Shown: piece after piece, positions 20,491 to 30,018 of the stretch
Layout of the letters: every line of letters begins with the position of its first letter
How positions within the stretch are numbered: position 1 is the first letter of the stretch
Source of the DNA: Pythium myriotylum
Taxonomy: Eukaryota > Oomycota > Peronosporomycetes > Pythiales > Pythiaceae
Length of the DNA: 64,000 nucleotides
Direction: 5' to 3'
Assembly: GCA_023091665.1 (NCBI GenBank)
Contig: JALJCQ010000031.1
Coordinates: 558,001 to 622,000 of the forward strand
Notes under the pieces: model-generated
The model's database searches: none
Told to the model about the DNA's origin: nothing
What the model saw: the letters and a program-made list of their open reading frames with translations, nothing else
Program-made: the position numbers and the translations under genes

Positions 20491-21160
20491 AGAAATTGTG
20501 CGGAAGTTTGCGGCACATTTCCTGATTCTCGCAGCGAAACAGAGCAACCCATGTCTCGTCTGAACGGACGACAGTGGGTGACTATCCATTGCGACCAGGT
20601 GAACCGAGGAACCCCATGTTGTCAGAAGACGTTCCCCTGCACGTCCATTGCTACGTCACCTTGCAAGGAATCTGAAAGGAGACACCGACGATCTTTGTTG
20701 AGTCTTTCGCGGTGTTTGAGACCACGACAAGGCCTATGTAAAAGATCCCCAACAGCAAGCAAGCTGCAGGATCATTTGTCACGATTGTTCCGTTCGCTTG
20801 AAGCACTATGTATCGACTTATTAGTGGCCGGTACGATGCTATCCACCCCATGGACTCCAGGAAACGAACGGTGAGTCCACAGTGAATGTGCGAAAAGATT
20901 TTGACGGCGAACATGACGCGTCCTAATAATGTTAAGTACTGTTCGTCTGTTGATTTCATGGCGTTTTTCATGCCAGCTGGATGTCGGTAGGCCTAGCTAT
21001 AGAGGAGTATGCTGACAATGGGCGGGGATTCTCTAGGCTGCGCATCTGCTTCTCCTGAAAACAGGTATTATATAATAGCCACCGATCTAGTCCGTACGAT
21101 AGAATTCATGTCAAGAGTGCATCATCCCGCTTATACTTAGTGGGCAATACACCGAATCGA

Positions 21161-21505
21161 CTAGCCTATATGGTCAGCTTTACTGTCCTGCGACTCGTCG
21201 GCTGAGAACGACGAGGGCTGGAATCCGGCCAATGTTGGTTGCGGTTGGCAGAGCATGGAGAGATTTTCCTGACTTAGTCGTGCAGCCTCTTGCATGGCTT
21301 CCAACAGTAGGACCGTAAGATTGAGTCGCCTGACGGTCGCTCGAAGACCTTCCATCCGCTCCCGCTCCCGCAACATGAAGTTCCGCTGCGTCGCCCGGTG
21401 TCTGGCGCGCCGCTCATCTTCGCTCATGCGTGGCCGCTTGTAACCTGTGGCCCATTGAACCGATTCGATAGTCAGGTACTCAAGCTCGTCCGCGTCGGTC
21501 ACCAT
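21161..21505 (-). CDS. Small bZIP-like protein, copy 3
   Basis: 114 aa from the ATG at 21505 (MVTDADELEYLTIESVQW), where the homology to other copies begins; a longer open frame upstream (to 21691) is not conserved. Basic segment RHRATQRNFMLRERERMEGL, zipper leucines at VRRL and VLLL, then a Gln/Pro/Ser tail. His and Met replace the invariant Asn and Arg. It lies about 1.0 kb upstream of member 4, same strand. Confidence 0.75.
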   Translation of the reverse strand: MVTDADELEYLTIESVQWATGYKRPRMSEDERRARHRATQRNFMLRERERMEGLRATVRRLNLTVLLLEAMQEAARLSQENLSMLCQPQPTLAGFQPSSFSADESQDSKADHIG

Positions 21506-22127
21506 TGTCCCTGGATGACTGCTGCTGGTTGGTTTGCAAGTCCTAAATTGAAGCTCTTCTCGAGGACAAACAGATGCACGAACTGATCGATCGTCTCGAA
21601 GGATATTGTCACGATCGACAATGTTCCTGCGAGCGGTCCAGTTTAGCACTGGCCTGCATGGATTGCCGATCTGACCAGCCCTTCTCTCCACTTCACCCCT
21701 CCGACTTCTTGGTGCTACCTCACATCGAATTTTCCCCGAGAATACGCAAGATTCTTACGATGATGAAACAAACCACGTAGATTCCCGTGCCCCGAGCCTT
21801 TGTTGCTGTGGTGCGCAAGAGCTCCACCTCTACGAGTTGGATGATGCGCGGCGAGCAACAAGTTGGTAGCGCCTCATTATTTTTCGGAAGACGTGGCGAG
21901 ACTGTGATCGAAGTTCAAGCGCACTCCATACACAGGGAATCCATTCGCAGCTGCGCAGGCAGACCCGTGAACCCGATAACCCGGTCTTTTCACCATCTGA
22001 TGATTGCGATATTGTTGATCTCGTCATCGACAAGGCCGGTGATCACCCTTTTACAGCACTGCGAACGGGCCTATCTGTCGGGCAAAGCACGCCACACTGG
22101 TTCGCCGGATCTTTGGACAAACCAAAC
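21506..22127. other. Spacer upstream of bZIP copy 3, no supported gene
   Basis: Immediately upstream the sequence GGACTTGCAAACCAACC (minus strand) matches the same position upstream of bZIP copy 4 (GGACTTGCGAACCAACC). Nothing else supported. Confidence 0.45.
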
Positions 22128-22755
22128 GCATCACCACTCGCATATCGTTGAAGTGGCTCACACGAAGGTACCATCGTGACAGATTTCCGAGATATGATTG
22201 TCGATTTTTGTTTGTTTGAAGGGAAAGTCTCGACTCTGACTGACCCCTTGTGACTGTATCCCAACGTTGTGGCGTAATGATTCCTAGACTGGATGGTGTG
22301 GTCGTTATTGGATGAACAAGACATACATCTGCGTTATCGTGCGGTCTATTTCGGTGATTCACGAGACGACGTTGAGCATAGGGCGCGATTTTCTCTACTT
22401 GCACTCTCTGTATGAGTATTGATAACGGTGGTGAAATGAAGCACCACCAAAACAGAATGGAGGATACGCTTCCTGGTCGAAAGGATCCAGTGTTTCCCTG
22501 GCTCACGACCACCCTAGGTACACGCCCTTTCTCCCCTTGGATTACGGTGGTACAGCTCAATGTACAATCCAAACTTGAAGAAAGGAAATTTCTCGCAACC
22601 AAGTTCAGAAGAACCGGCACTTGTGGATTTATGTACGTAAGCGGCGAAAGAGAGCACGCCCTCGACCCAGTGCAGAAACTATACATCAACACCAATCAAT
22701 CATCTCAGGCTATTCGACAGACAAGGACAAGTAATCAACCATGTTTTCGTTGCTA
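22128..22755 (+). pseudogene. Unrecognised decayed coding-like segment (copy A of a duplicated pair)
   Basis: Nucleotide similarity to 27355-27890 is clear at several ordered points: GTTGAAGTGGCT, TGCGTTATCG...GGTCT.TTTCGGTGA, and ACGGTGGTACAG. The longest frame here (22412-22755) reads FSPWITVVQLNVQSKLEE and RTGTCGFMYVSGE; frames upstream are broken. No family is recognised. Both copies sit the same distance upstream of a bZIP-START-FYVE pair, so they belong to the duplicated unit. Confidence 0.4.
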
Positions 22756-23347
22756 ACCCAGACTCTGCGATGTGGTAGTGGGAAACACGCTGAAGAAATC
22801 TCCGACAGGACATGGGATCTCTGGGAACGAAGCCTCCTTCTATTCGGACTTGCGCCAGGAGTCGGCACAGTCCCATTTACATGTCACGAGCCAAGAGCGC
22901 CGGTCCAACGGGGTTCGAGCCTCAAGCCTCATCTGCTGGATGCTACTCTGTCGATGCATCGGGCTTGTTGGGTAGTGACCACGAGCTCTAGACCACGATC
23001 CTGATCTTGTTGTGATGTATCGACGACCCGGTTGCACATAGAAGGGGTGACATGGGTTTGATGGTCACCAATCCAGCACCTCGCCAGCATCTTGATGGAC
23101 AGTACTTCTAAGAGAAACATGGAAAAAACGAGAGTGGATGACCGTGGTGCTGGCTAGTAGTTGTTGCGCGACTAAGCCAACAGAAGACCGATATCTTCCA
23201 TCGTTTCTATCCAGCAAGTACGACCTTAGTTGACAAATGACGACACCAGCTGACCGATCAATCTGACTTCTTTTTAGATGATTGGTTCCTCAGGAAATGC
23301 TGCTGTTGGCTTTGCCTGGCATACTACTTGCGTTTGCTAACATACAG
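22756..23347. other. Spacer, no supported gene
   Basis: Only short frames without recognisable domains, possibly a continuation of the decayed segment to the left. Confidence 0.4.
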
Positions 23348-23371
23348 TCCGCGAGTTCCGATGCGCGCGGA
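23348..23371 (-). promoter_or_regulatory. Conserved 3'-UTR stem-loop
   Basis: Minus strand: stem TCCGCG/CGCGGA, loop CGCATCGGAACT, about 45 bp after the stop of the 23417-24958 gene. The loop differs from the 18562 copy by one transition. Confidence 0.65.
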
Positions 23372-23416
23372 TGGACTTCACCTACTACCTACCCTACAAG
23401 ACTGACGACAGAGGCC

Positions 23417-24958
23417 CTACGAATTTCGACGCGCGCTGAAGCTCTCGGTTGCGGCCTCTTGCAGCTGCCGAAGCAACTTGTTCTGCTCACGCAGCGAGCT
23501 GCGAATGGAGTCTGACATTGAGCACGGAGACTGGGCCCAATAGTTCAGGCTCTCGAGCAATGATGCACGTGCCATCTCGCTCGTGTCGACTGTGAATAAC
23601 ACGCTCTTCCCACTGGCGAAAAAATCTTCTTCCTCATCTTGATCCACTTTTTTGTGCTCCACGAGGCGCTGCGTATCCATGTCGTTGATACTGAGCGACC
23701 ATCGAGAGCAATCCGACTGTGGTGATAAGGCGGAAACGCAAGACTGGGACGGGTAACTCGATAGCCCTTCCGCCTCTCGCATCTCATCGGCCGCTTCATT
23801 CAGTGCTGGTTTTGTGAGCCACCCAAGAATGCTTTCTTTACTAGCGAGGCGGTCCGATCGATTGTCGTTGATCGGAGTTGGTGTCATGCTTGCACACGGC
23901 GTGAACTCACCACTTAACGGATGCGAACCCGATGAGCCATTCTCACACAGCCGCTGGATGCACGGCTTGCAAACTTCGATCGGTTGTGCTTTCTTGTTCA
24001 CATTATCGCGTCCCGGGGATCGCAGTGGTTCGCCGCGTAGAAGGCACTTGCGGCAGACCAGCTCCGTGCAAAGCGAACACTTGCGCTTGGAGCGAAGCAC
24101 GGAGAAATCACGCGAACAGACGTTGCACGCTCGGTGGAGGTTCGGGAGGACCCACTTGCCATTGCGAAGCGCGAATGAAGGGGCGTCTGGGTTGGCGGCA
24201 ATAGCGCCGACGTTTCGCAGGCCACTGAGAAGTCCCTTGTAAAATGCTCTCGACGTTCGATTGTCTTCCAAGTCGCTACGAATCGCCATGAACACGTCCG
24301 ACGCGTTGTCATCGTTTGCTGACGGTGAGATAATCATGACGCTTCTACAATGGATATGCTTGGTGTGCTTGGAGACAGACGGAATGGCACTGTCGAGACC
24401 AAGTGTCGGGATGACGACGCAGTAGAAGTAAGGTCGGCCATGCGAGTCCAGACCCATTCCGGTCGATTCGAACACACAGGTGTCGATCGGACGGCGGCGC
24501 CAGGACGGAGTGTAAGCGGCCCACTTGATACCTTCATATAGGCTCGGCGGACCAGACAACTGGGGGACCGTATGCAACACAGCCGCATCCACCGTGTCGG
24601 GGAAAAGTCGCTTTTGGACGTTGAAGTACTGCTCTCGCGTTTCGCTTCTGAAGAAGCGAGCGATGTCCATGTAGTTCCCTTGAACCGTGCCGAAGACACG
24701 AGACGAACTCGTCGTCGGAGCCAAATCGTGCACGCGGGCGTAGGCACTGAGACCTTCAAACTGCGCTTGCACTCGCCACAACAACCAGCTTGCCATACGC
24801 GTGTTCACTCGCGAGGTCTGTAGTTTGTTGCATTCGGTTAGTGCACTCTTGAGTGCGTTGCGTACTTCGGTCCGCATGGCGGCGAGCTGGTCTTGCGGCA
24901 AATGGAATGGCGTGAAGTCATTGTCGCCGATTGGGAACGGCTTGGAAGAGCGGCGCAT
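23417..24958 (-). CDS. START-like/FYVE protein (array member 5)
   Basis: 513 aa from the ATG at 24958 (MRRSSKPFPIGDNDFTPF). The frame is open to 25045, but a strong initiator/flanking element at 24991-25012 lies inside that extension, fixing the start downstream. START-like landmarks: WRVQAQFEGLSAYARVHDL, ARFFRSETREQYFNVQKR, IKWAAYTPSWRRR. The finger has CNVC, CSLC, CRKC and CKPC; the basic motif reads RSKRKCS, so even the first His is lost. C-terminal VLFTVDTSEMARAS and SLREQNKLLRQLQ. Closest to member 4. Confidence 0.9.
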   Translation of the reverse strand: MRRSSKPFPIGDNDFTPFHLPQDQLAAMRTEVRNALKSALTECNKLQTSRVNTRMASWLLWRVQAQFEGLSAYARVHDLAPTTSSSRVFGTVQGNYMDIARFFRSETREQYFNVQKRLFPDTVDAAVLHTVPQLSGPPSLYEGIKWAAYTPSWRRRPIDTCVFESTGMGLDSHGRPYFYCVVIPTLGLDSAIPSVSKHTKHIHCRSVMIISPSANDDNASDVFMAIRSDLEDNRTSRAFYKGLLSGLRNVGAIAANPDAPSFALRNGKWVLPNLHRACNVCSRDFSVLRSKRKCSLCTELVCRKCLLRGEPLRSPGRDNVNKKAQPIEVCKPCIQRLCENGSSGSHPLSGEFTPCASMTPTPINDNRSDRLASKESILGWLTKPALNEAADEMREAEGLSSYPSQSCVSALSPQSDCSRWSLSINDMDTQRLVEHKKVDQDEEEDFFASGKSVLFTVDTSEMARASLLESLNYWAQSPCSMSDSIRSSLREQNKLLRQLQEAATESFSARRNS

Positions 24959-24990
24959 GTTGCGGTGTTGTGAGTGAGTCTTCTCAAGTG

Positions 24991-25012
24991 GGAGAAATTT
25001 GCAGAATGAGGC
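24991..25012 (-). promoter_or_regulatory. Oomycete initiator plus flanking promoter element, best example in the window
   Basis: The minus strand reads CCTCATTCTGCAAATTTCTC: initiator TCATTCT directly followed by CAAATTTCTCC, about 45 bp before the ATG at 24958. It closely fits the published oomycete core promoter pattern (TCAYTYY plus CAWTTTNYY). Confidence 0.7.
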
Positions 25013-25154
25013 GGTCGACCCCAGGCTTGTCGAGACCGAGGCCACCTCAAATTTCGAATTTTCTGAAACAAGTATAGTTGGTCAGTTGCGCGCCGCGCTT
25101 GTCACTTGAGGTTCGCCACTGATTGGAGTGTCCGGAGAGAGGCCAGTTGCCATG

Positions 25155-25355
25155 GCCCTTTACAGCAGTGGAGAGGACATCCGGTAGCCCATGGCCAGAT
25201 CTGCGTGTCGGGTCTGCGAATCCCAGCTGGCTCTTTCGTTCGATTGTACCGTCTGCACACCGACAGCTCTTGGTGAGATCTTTGCTTTGAAAAAGATCGG
25301 GTACGCACCGTTCTCGGACTTCGGTGTCAGGACCGCGTTTTGGTGTGACCAACTG
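25155..25355 (-). promoter_or_regulatory. Conserved upstream block of member 5
   Basis: Plus-strand pieces CCCTTTACAGCAGTG, CCCATGGCCAGATCT, CTTCGGTGTCAGGA and TTTTGGTGTGACC are in the same order as upstream of members 4 and 6. Confidence 0.5.
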
Positions 25356-26204
25356 GCGATCGTTCCGCAGAAATCGCGCGAATTTTTGCGCGGGAGAAAC
25401 ACCCAACGCACCCAGCGCTCCTCTAGGAGGGACCAGAATCATAACTGTAGATGCTGGATAGTCATCCATTGCACACACAAATTTGGAGTCCTAATATCCA
25501 ACATGCTGCTCATACCTCAGGTCGTGAGATACAATTCCACTGCTGTTCGATCTTGTGGAACTCTCTGGACAGCGTTGAACCCCACGATAGGGCGGACCGC
25601 TCGTGTATGAGAAAGAAGACCAATATCGGATTTGTGTTGGTGCCACTAGTGGACAGGACAAAATCAGGAGACCCCGCTGGTCAGCCCCTACACCGGTCCA
25701 GATAAGGGATTTGCAATCGGGATCATATCGTGCAGGTAAGCCCCACTGACCGATGACAGAGTATTGGCGCGAGAGCGAGCGTCAGCCACTTCACGACGCA
25801 AACAAAAATGGGCTCGGACAAACTTCTTGACAAGCATGTAAGCATTCGAGCAGGGGTTGTTGAACCACCTTCCAGATGGTTGCGATTCAGTGGTGCGTAG
25901 AGGATCACCATCTCGCAGGGTTGACGCTCGCCCATCGGAATTTTGGATGGTGCGGATTGGAGAGTCCGGTTGGATGTTGAATTTGCACGACTGACTGAGT
26001 GAGCTCCGACTGAGTTCACTGTTGCTGTGTAATCCCATCTCGCCATGCTTCGAGACACCATTGTATGCAAACGAGTTAGAGCCGCTCGAGATGTTTTGGG
26101 ACCATGGAACGAGAATTCCATCCTTTCAGATGTTACACGAGATACACGTGGTCTCTCGGGGCGTTATAATTCGTCACATAGGCTCCATTTTGTTATTGGA
26201 ACAA
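25356..26204. other. Spacer between member 5 and bZIP copy 4
   Basis: No supported gene; short frames only. Confidence 0.4.
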
Positions 26205-26588
26205 TTATACTACAAACTCCGGGTCGCTGTTCGACCAGACATCCAATTCGGTCGGTGCGGCTTGGGGAATGACCATTTGCGGTTGGATGAGTGTGGCTTG
26301 AGGGATGACCATTGTTGGTTGGGGTTGCCACATCAGCGACATGTTCTCCTCGCTCAATCGTGCAGCTTCCTGTCTGGCTTCCAAGATCATAACGATGAGG
26401 TTGAGTCGCCTGACGGTCGCTCGAAGATCTTCCATCCGTTCCTGTTCACGCAGCATAAAGTTTCGCTGCGTTACTCGGTGTCTGGCACGCCGCTCATCGT
26501 CGCTCATGCGTGGGCGCTTGTAACCGGTTGCCCATTGAACCGATTCGATAGTCAAGTATTCGAGTTCCTTCGCGTCGGTCTTTATCAT
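26205..26588 (-). CDS. Small bZIP-like protein, copy 4
   Basis: 127 aa from the ATG at 26588 (MIKTDAKELEYLTIESVQW). Basic segment RHRVTQRNFMLREQERMEDL, zipper leucines at VRRL and VMIL, His and Met at the invariant Asn and Arg positions. The C-terminal tail has a short internal repeat (QPTMVIPQATL, QPQMVIPQAAP) absent from the other copies, so the tail is evolving quickly. It lies about 1.2 kb upstream of member 5. An initiator (CCTCATTTCA, minus strand 26624-26633) lies about 36 bp upstream. Confidence 0.75.
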   Translation of the reverse strand: MIKTDAKELEYLTIESVQWATGYKRPRMSDDERRARHRVTQRNFMLREQERMEDLRATVRRLNLIVMILEARQEAARLSEENMSLMWQPQPTMVIPQATLIQPQMVIPQAAPTELDVWSNSDPEFVV

Positions 26589-26623
26589 CACTGGATGACT
26601 GCTGTGGGTTGGTTCGCAAGTCC

Positions 26624-26633
26624 TGAAATGAGG
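26624..26633 (-). promoter_or_regulatory. Initiator-like element of bZIP copy 4
   Basis: CCTCATTTCA on the minus strand fits TCAYTYY; no flanking CAWTTT follows. Confidence 0.4.
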
Positions 26634-27354
26634 TCACAGTTGCTACTTAAGGCGAACAGATGTGGTTTGGGCTGTTTGCACTGAATGAGATCGTCACGAT
26701 CGACAATGCTTCTATGAACTGTCCAGATTGTCTCTGGCTTGTTGAGAGGGGTGATCTTCCCCTGGAAACTCCCGGCCAGTAGTGTTCAAGGTTTGACCTT
26801 TGTCGATGGGCACAGGGTTCGTCGCTGTTTCTCAAGGTCTCTCACAGTGGCAATGCGGCGAGACCAGCAACAACAATTTTTGCGATGGGTTCAAGGGACA
26901 TTAGCTGCCCCACAAAAGGAGAAGAACGTTGCCTTTGACTTTTGCTTCCCAGATCAATTCGACGTGACTCACGAGAGCTTGACCTCTACGCGTTGGATGC
27001 AGCATAGTCGGTAGGACCGCCAGGGCCTCATATTGATGAGCGAACCCATCCGCACAAAGGAAGCGAAGCACGTGGTTCCACCTTAGACATCAAGGCCGCA
27101 ATCCGCGGCGAAAGTGGCTGCACTCGCAGCTGCCACGAACCGTCTACGTGACCTTGAAACTGTAGTCTCCTTACCTCGCAACCTCGCCGAACCATGTGGA
27201 CCGTGCCATCGAGATGGACAACGACGCGTCATCTACACAGACCTCGACTCAATGCGACGATCCACTCGGATGAATGGTCAGATGGTTCTCCCTTCTACAG
27301 GGAGGCCCAGCTCAGTCAGCACCGACTTGATCCCCCATCTCCGAACACACAAAG
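26634..27354. other. Spacer, no supported gene
   Basis: Short unrecognised frames only. Confidence 0.4.
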
Positions 27355-27890
27355 GAGCCGCCGATGTGTTGTGGTTGAAGTGGCTTGAGCCACTTCGTTG
27401 CTCATGACGATCGAGCACTTCAGCCACGCTTTTCACCCATTCCAGATCACCATCTTTCTCCACCTACGAACCGGACTAAGCAAGCTCTGCGCCATCATCC
27501 ATTCTGCTTGTGATTCGATATTGCGATGAAAAGCCCTGTTTTCGTTGCTATTTGCGTTATCGCGGGGTCTTTTTCGGTGACTCAGGAGAACTTGTTGAGC
27601 GACCTCGGTCAGGTCCTTTCTGTCTACGAAAGGGGGTGGAAAACGACAGGATGATCTGGTCCCCCCTTTCAAAGGATGACAGAGGACAGGCATGCTGACG
27701 CCAATGCCACAAGGGAATGGACAGGACGGGTATCCTGTCTCTTGAGAAGACGGTGGTACAGTTCAGTGAAGGCCTGTACTAATCGCATGGCCCTCTGGAA
27801 ACGTGGGATGCTCTCCACGGGAGTAGGGAAACTGGTTTCATTCTGTACGTATGACAAGAAACAGAGCGTCCCCTGGACACCTAGCGCGTG
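27355..27890 (+). pseudogene. Unrecognised decayed coding-like segment (copy B)
   Basis: Partner of 22128-22755. Shared nucleotide stretches include TGCGTTATCG, TTTCGGTGA, GTTGAGC and ACGGTGGTACAG. The encoded frames are interrupted, and copy A's VVQLN segment corresponds to a broken VVQFS frame here. Function unknown. Confidence 0.4.
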
Positions 27891-29948
27891 ACAACCGCAG
27901 ACCAAGAAGGTTTTGATCAACTGTCCTCTCCATCGCTCTTGTCTTCTGTCTTTCTTGGTTGCGTGAAACCACCCCAATCCTATCCCTCGGTGGCATACAT
28001 TGCCGCTCGGATGGCGTGTGCGATACCAATCAGTAGTAAACGTGTCAGCCCCTTCCATCCGGACTCCAATTTGGGAGTTCCCATGGTTCCCTTTCCCATG
28101 AAAAGATGCTCGCTATGGTTACAACTTGATAGCGCCGGTCCACCAGAAGGGACTCGGGCGGTGATCGCGGTTCGCGTTCTCCTTGCGCAGGTAGTCCTCG
28201 GCAAACGGCGAGGCTAGCATGTTCCATGTTTGTCACGCGGCCCATCTCAACACGCATCCTTCGTTTTGTGCTGTCACACCAAACTCAAACGCGCGTCTTC
28301 AAGTGTACGGATCCAGTTGATCAAACCATCTGATCCAGTGCTGTCCGACGGACACATCAATCAGGGCGTGAGTGAGACGGCAGAGGATATCGCAGACGGG
28401 TCAATTCGTAGGGTCAATCTGGGTAGTGGACGCCAAGTGAGTCTGTTTGGCTCAGGCATGTAAGCCTAAAGAAGTGATCGGCTGAGCAGCCGCTCTTGCG
28501 TGCGGCAACGCAAACCCTATTGAATACGTACCAAACCTCGAAGTCCTGGTTTCGCAGGTGTCAAGTTCGAGAATCCACAACCGCCGACCCGCAAAACTTG
28601 AAGCTGCGCACCACTTTTGGTGCTCCGCATCGAGCTCGACCGGATATCTCCTCAGTCGGCCACGCCTCGCGTTTGTCAGCGAGTCCACGCAAAAGTGACG
28701 AGAAACAGACAAATCTCTCCCGAGCGAGTCGAAGTGTATACCACACAGTTGTTGGCCAAGCGGGAGCGTACATCCATTACTCGTGGGTCGCTGCGGCACT
28801 TGAAGCTCGGCTCAGTAGAGCTCAGTTTTCGGTGTCGATACCGTAAATTTTCGGAGCTTTTACTCTCAGATCAGGACATCAGAGAGAAGCTCAAGATCCT
28901 TGAAGCGTGACGCTCACGGGCCGACGCCAAATCCCTTCTGCACGTGATCTTGCGGCCATCAGGCGTCGACTCGGCAGATGCAATCACGAAAGTGTGGACG
29001 CTGCGCGCCTCTATGTGTCTCGACTTTTTCGAACGACAAATGAGGAGCCAGAACTTCAGCAAGCAAAAACAAAAGCCAGGTCAAATCACCCATCAACTTC
29101 AAGGCGACAACATGGACACTTTGTGTCCACAACTGTCCACAAGTCTCGGCGCACGTAATCTTTCGAACTCGGATTGTTTACGGGCAATGAACAGATGAGA
29201 CGTCACTCCAAGTGCCCAGCTGGTCTCAAGTTCAGGCGTCCGTCGTGGTTGCGTTTTGCTTGCTGAGGTCTTCGGTCCAGTTGCGAAGTCGGGGATTGTT
29301 CTTTTGGCAAGACGCGCGGTCGAGTGTCACTTTCCTCCACTTGACGAAGTCGATTTTTGCGTTTCTCGGGCGAGAAAGCCTACAAGGGCTCCTCTTTGTT
29401 TACAATGGGAATCTCAGGGACTGCCGACGGAAGCTTTCGCGAACTTTGCTCGTGTTGGGCGCACCTGCGAGGGGAGGGGGATCAAGTTGGAGGCGGAGCA
29501 CGCCCCTTCCCGCGAGAGAAAACCTGCCATTGGCGTGCGAGGACAAAAGGCCAGCTCAACAGAAAGGGCGCCTCTTGTGCGAAGCCTCGACAATCGACGA
29601 GTTCAGTACAGTGGATGTGTGTGTACTCCACTGTCTGGAACGGTATCACGCAAGAACGCCCCTTCTTGCTTTCGCCGTCCGGCGGCTCGGTGCTGAACGT
29701 ATTCGGCTGGTAGAGTTGCTCAATTGAGAACAGACTGTTCGACACTCAGTGGTCTCCCAGCTGGACTTCAAGGTTTTCAAGACGACCAGTCTAGCCCAAG
29801 TCAGAGTCCCTCTGGCTGATATCGAGACCAAATGTGAACTGTACACAGTGGCATCTTCATTCGATTAACCATGGTTGTGTTTCAACGGTTGACGCCCAAC
29901 GCATACTGTTGCCAACCTAATAAAGGAACGCTAGATTGTGATGAGCTA
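27891..29948. other. Spacer with unrecognised open frames
   Basis: The frame at 29212-29727 (171 aa, plus strand) and shorter ones at 28500-29200 show no domain, promoter motif or conservation with other units. No gene is called. Confidence 0.4.
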
Positions 29949-29972
29949 TTCGCGAGTTCCGACGCCCGCGAA
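29949..29972 (-). promoter_or_regulatory. Conserved 3'-UTR stem-loop
   Basis: Minus strand: stem TTCGCG/CGCGAA, loop GGCGTCGGAACT, about 46 bp after the stop of the 30019-31617 gene. Both stem arms differ from the TCCGCG/CGCGGA copies in a compensatory way. Confidence 0.65.
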
Positions 29973-30018
29973 CATGCTGGTTGCCACGACATATACCCTA
30001 CTTCACATAACATGAGCC

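Noticed and set aside
29212..29727. 171-aa plus-strand frame
   Set aside because: No recognisable domain and alternative frames of equal length overlap it; not called as a gene.
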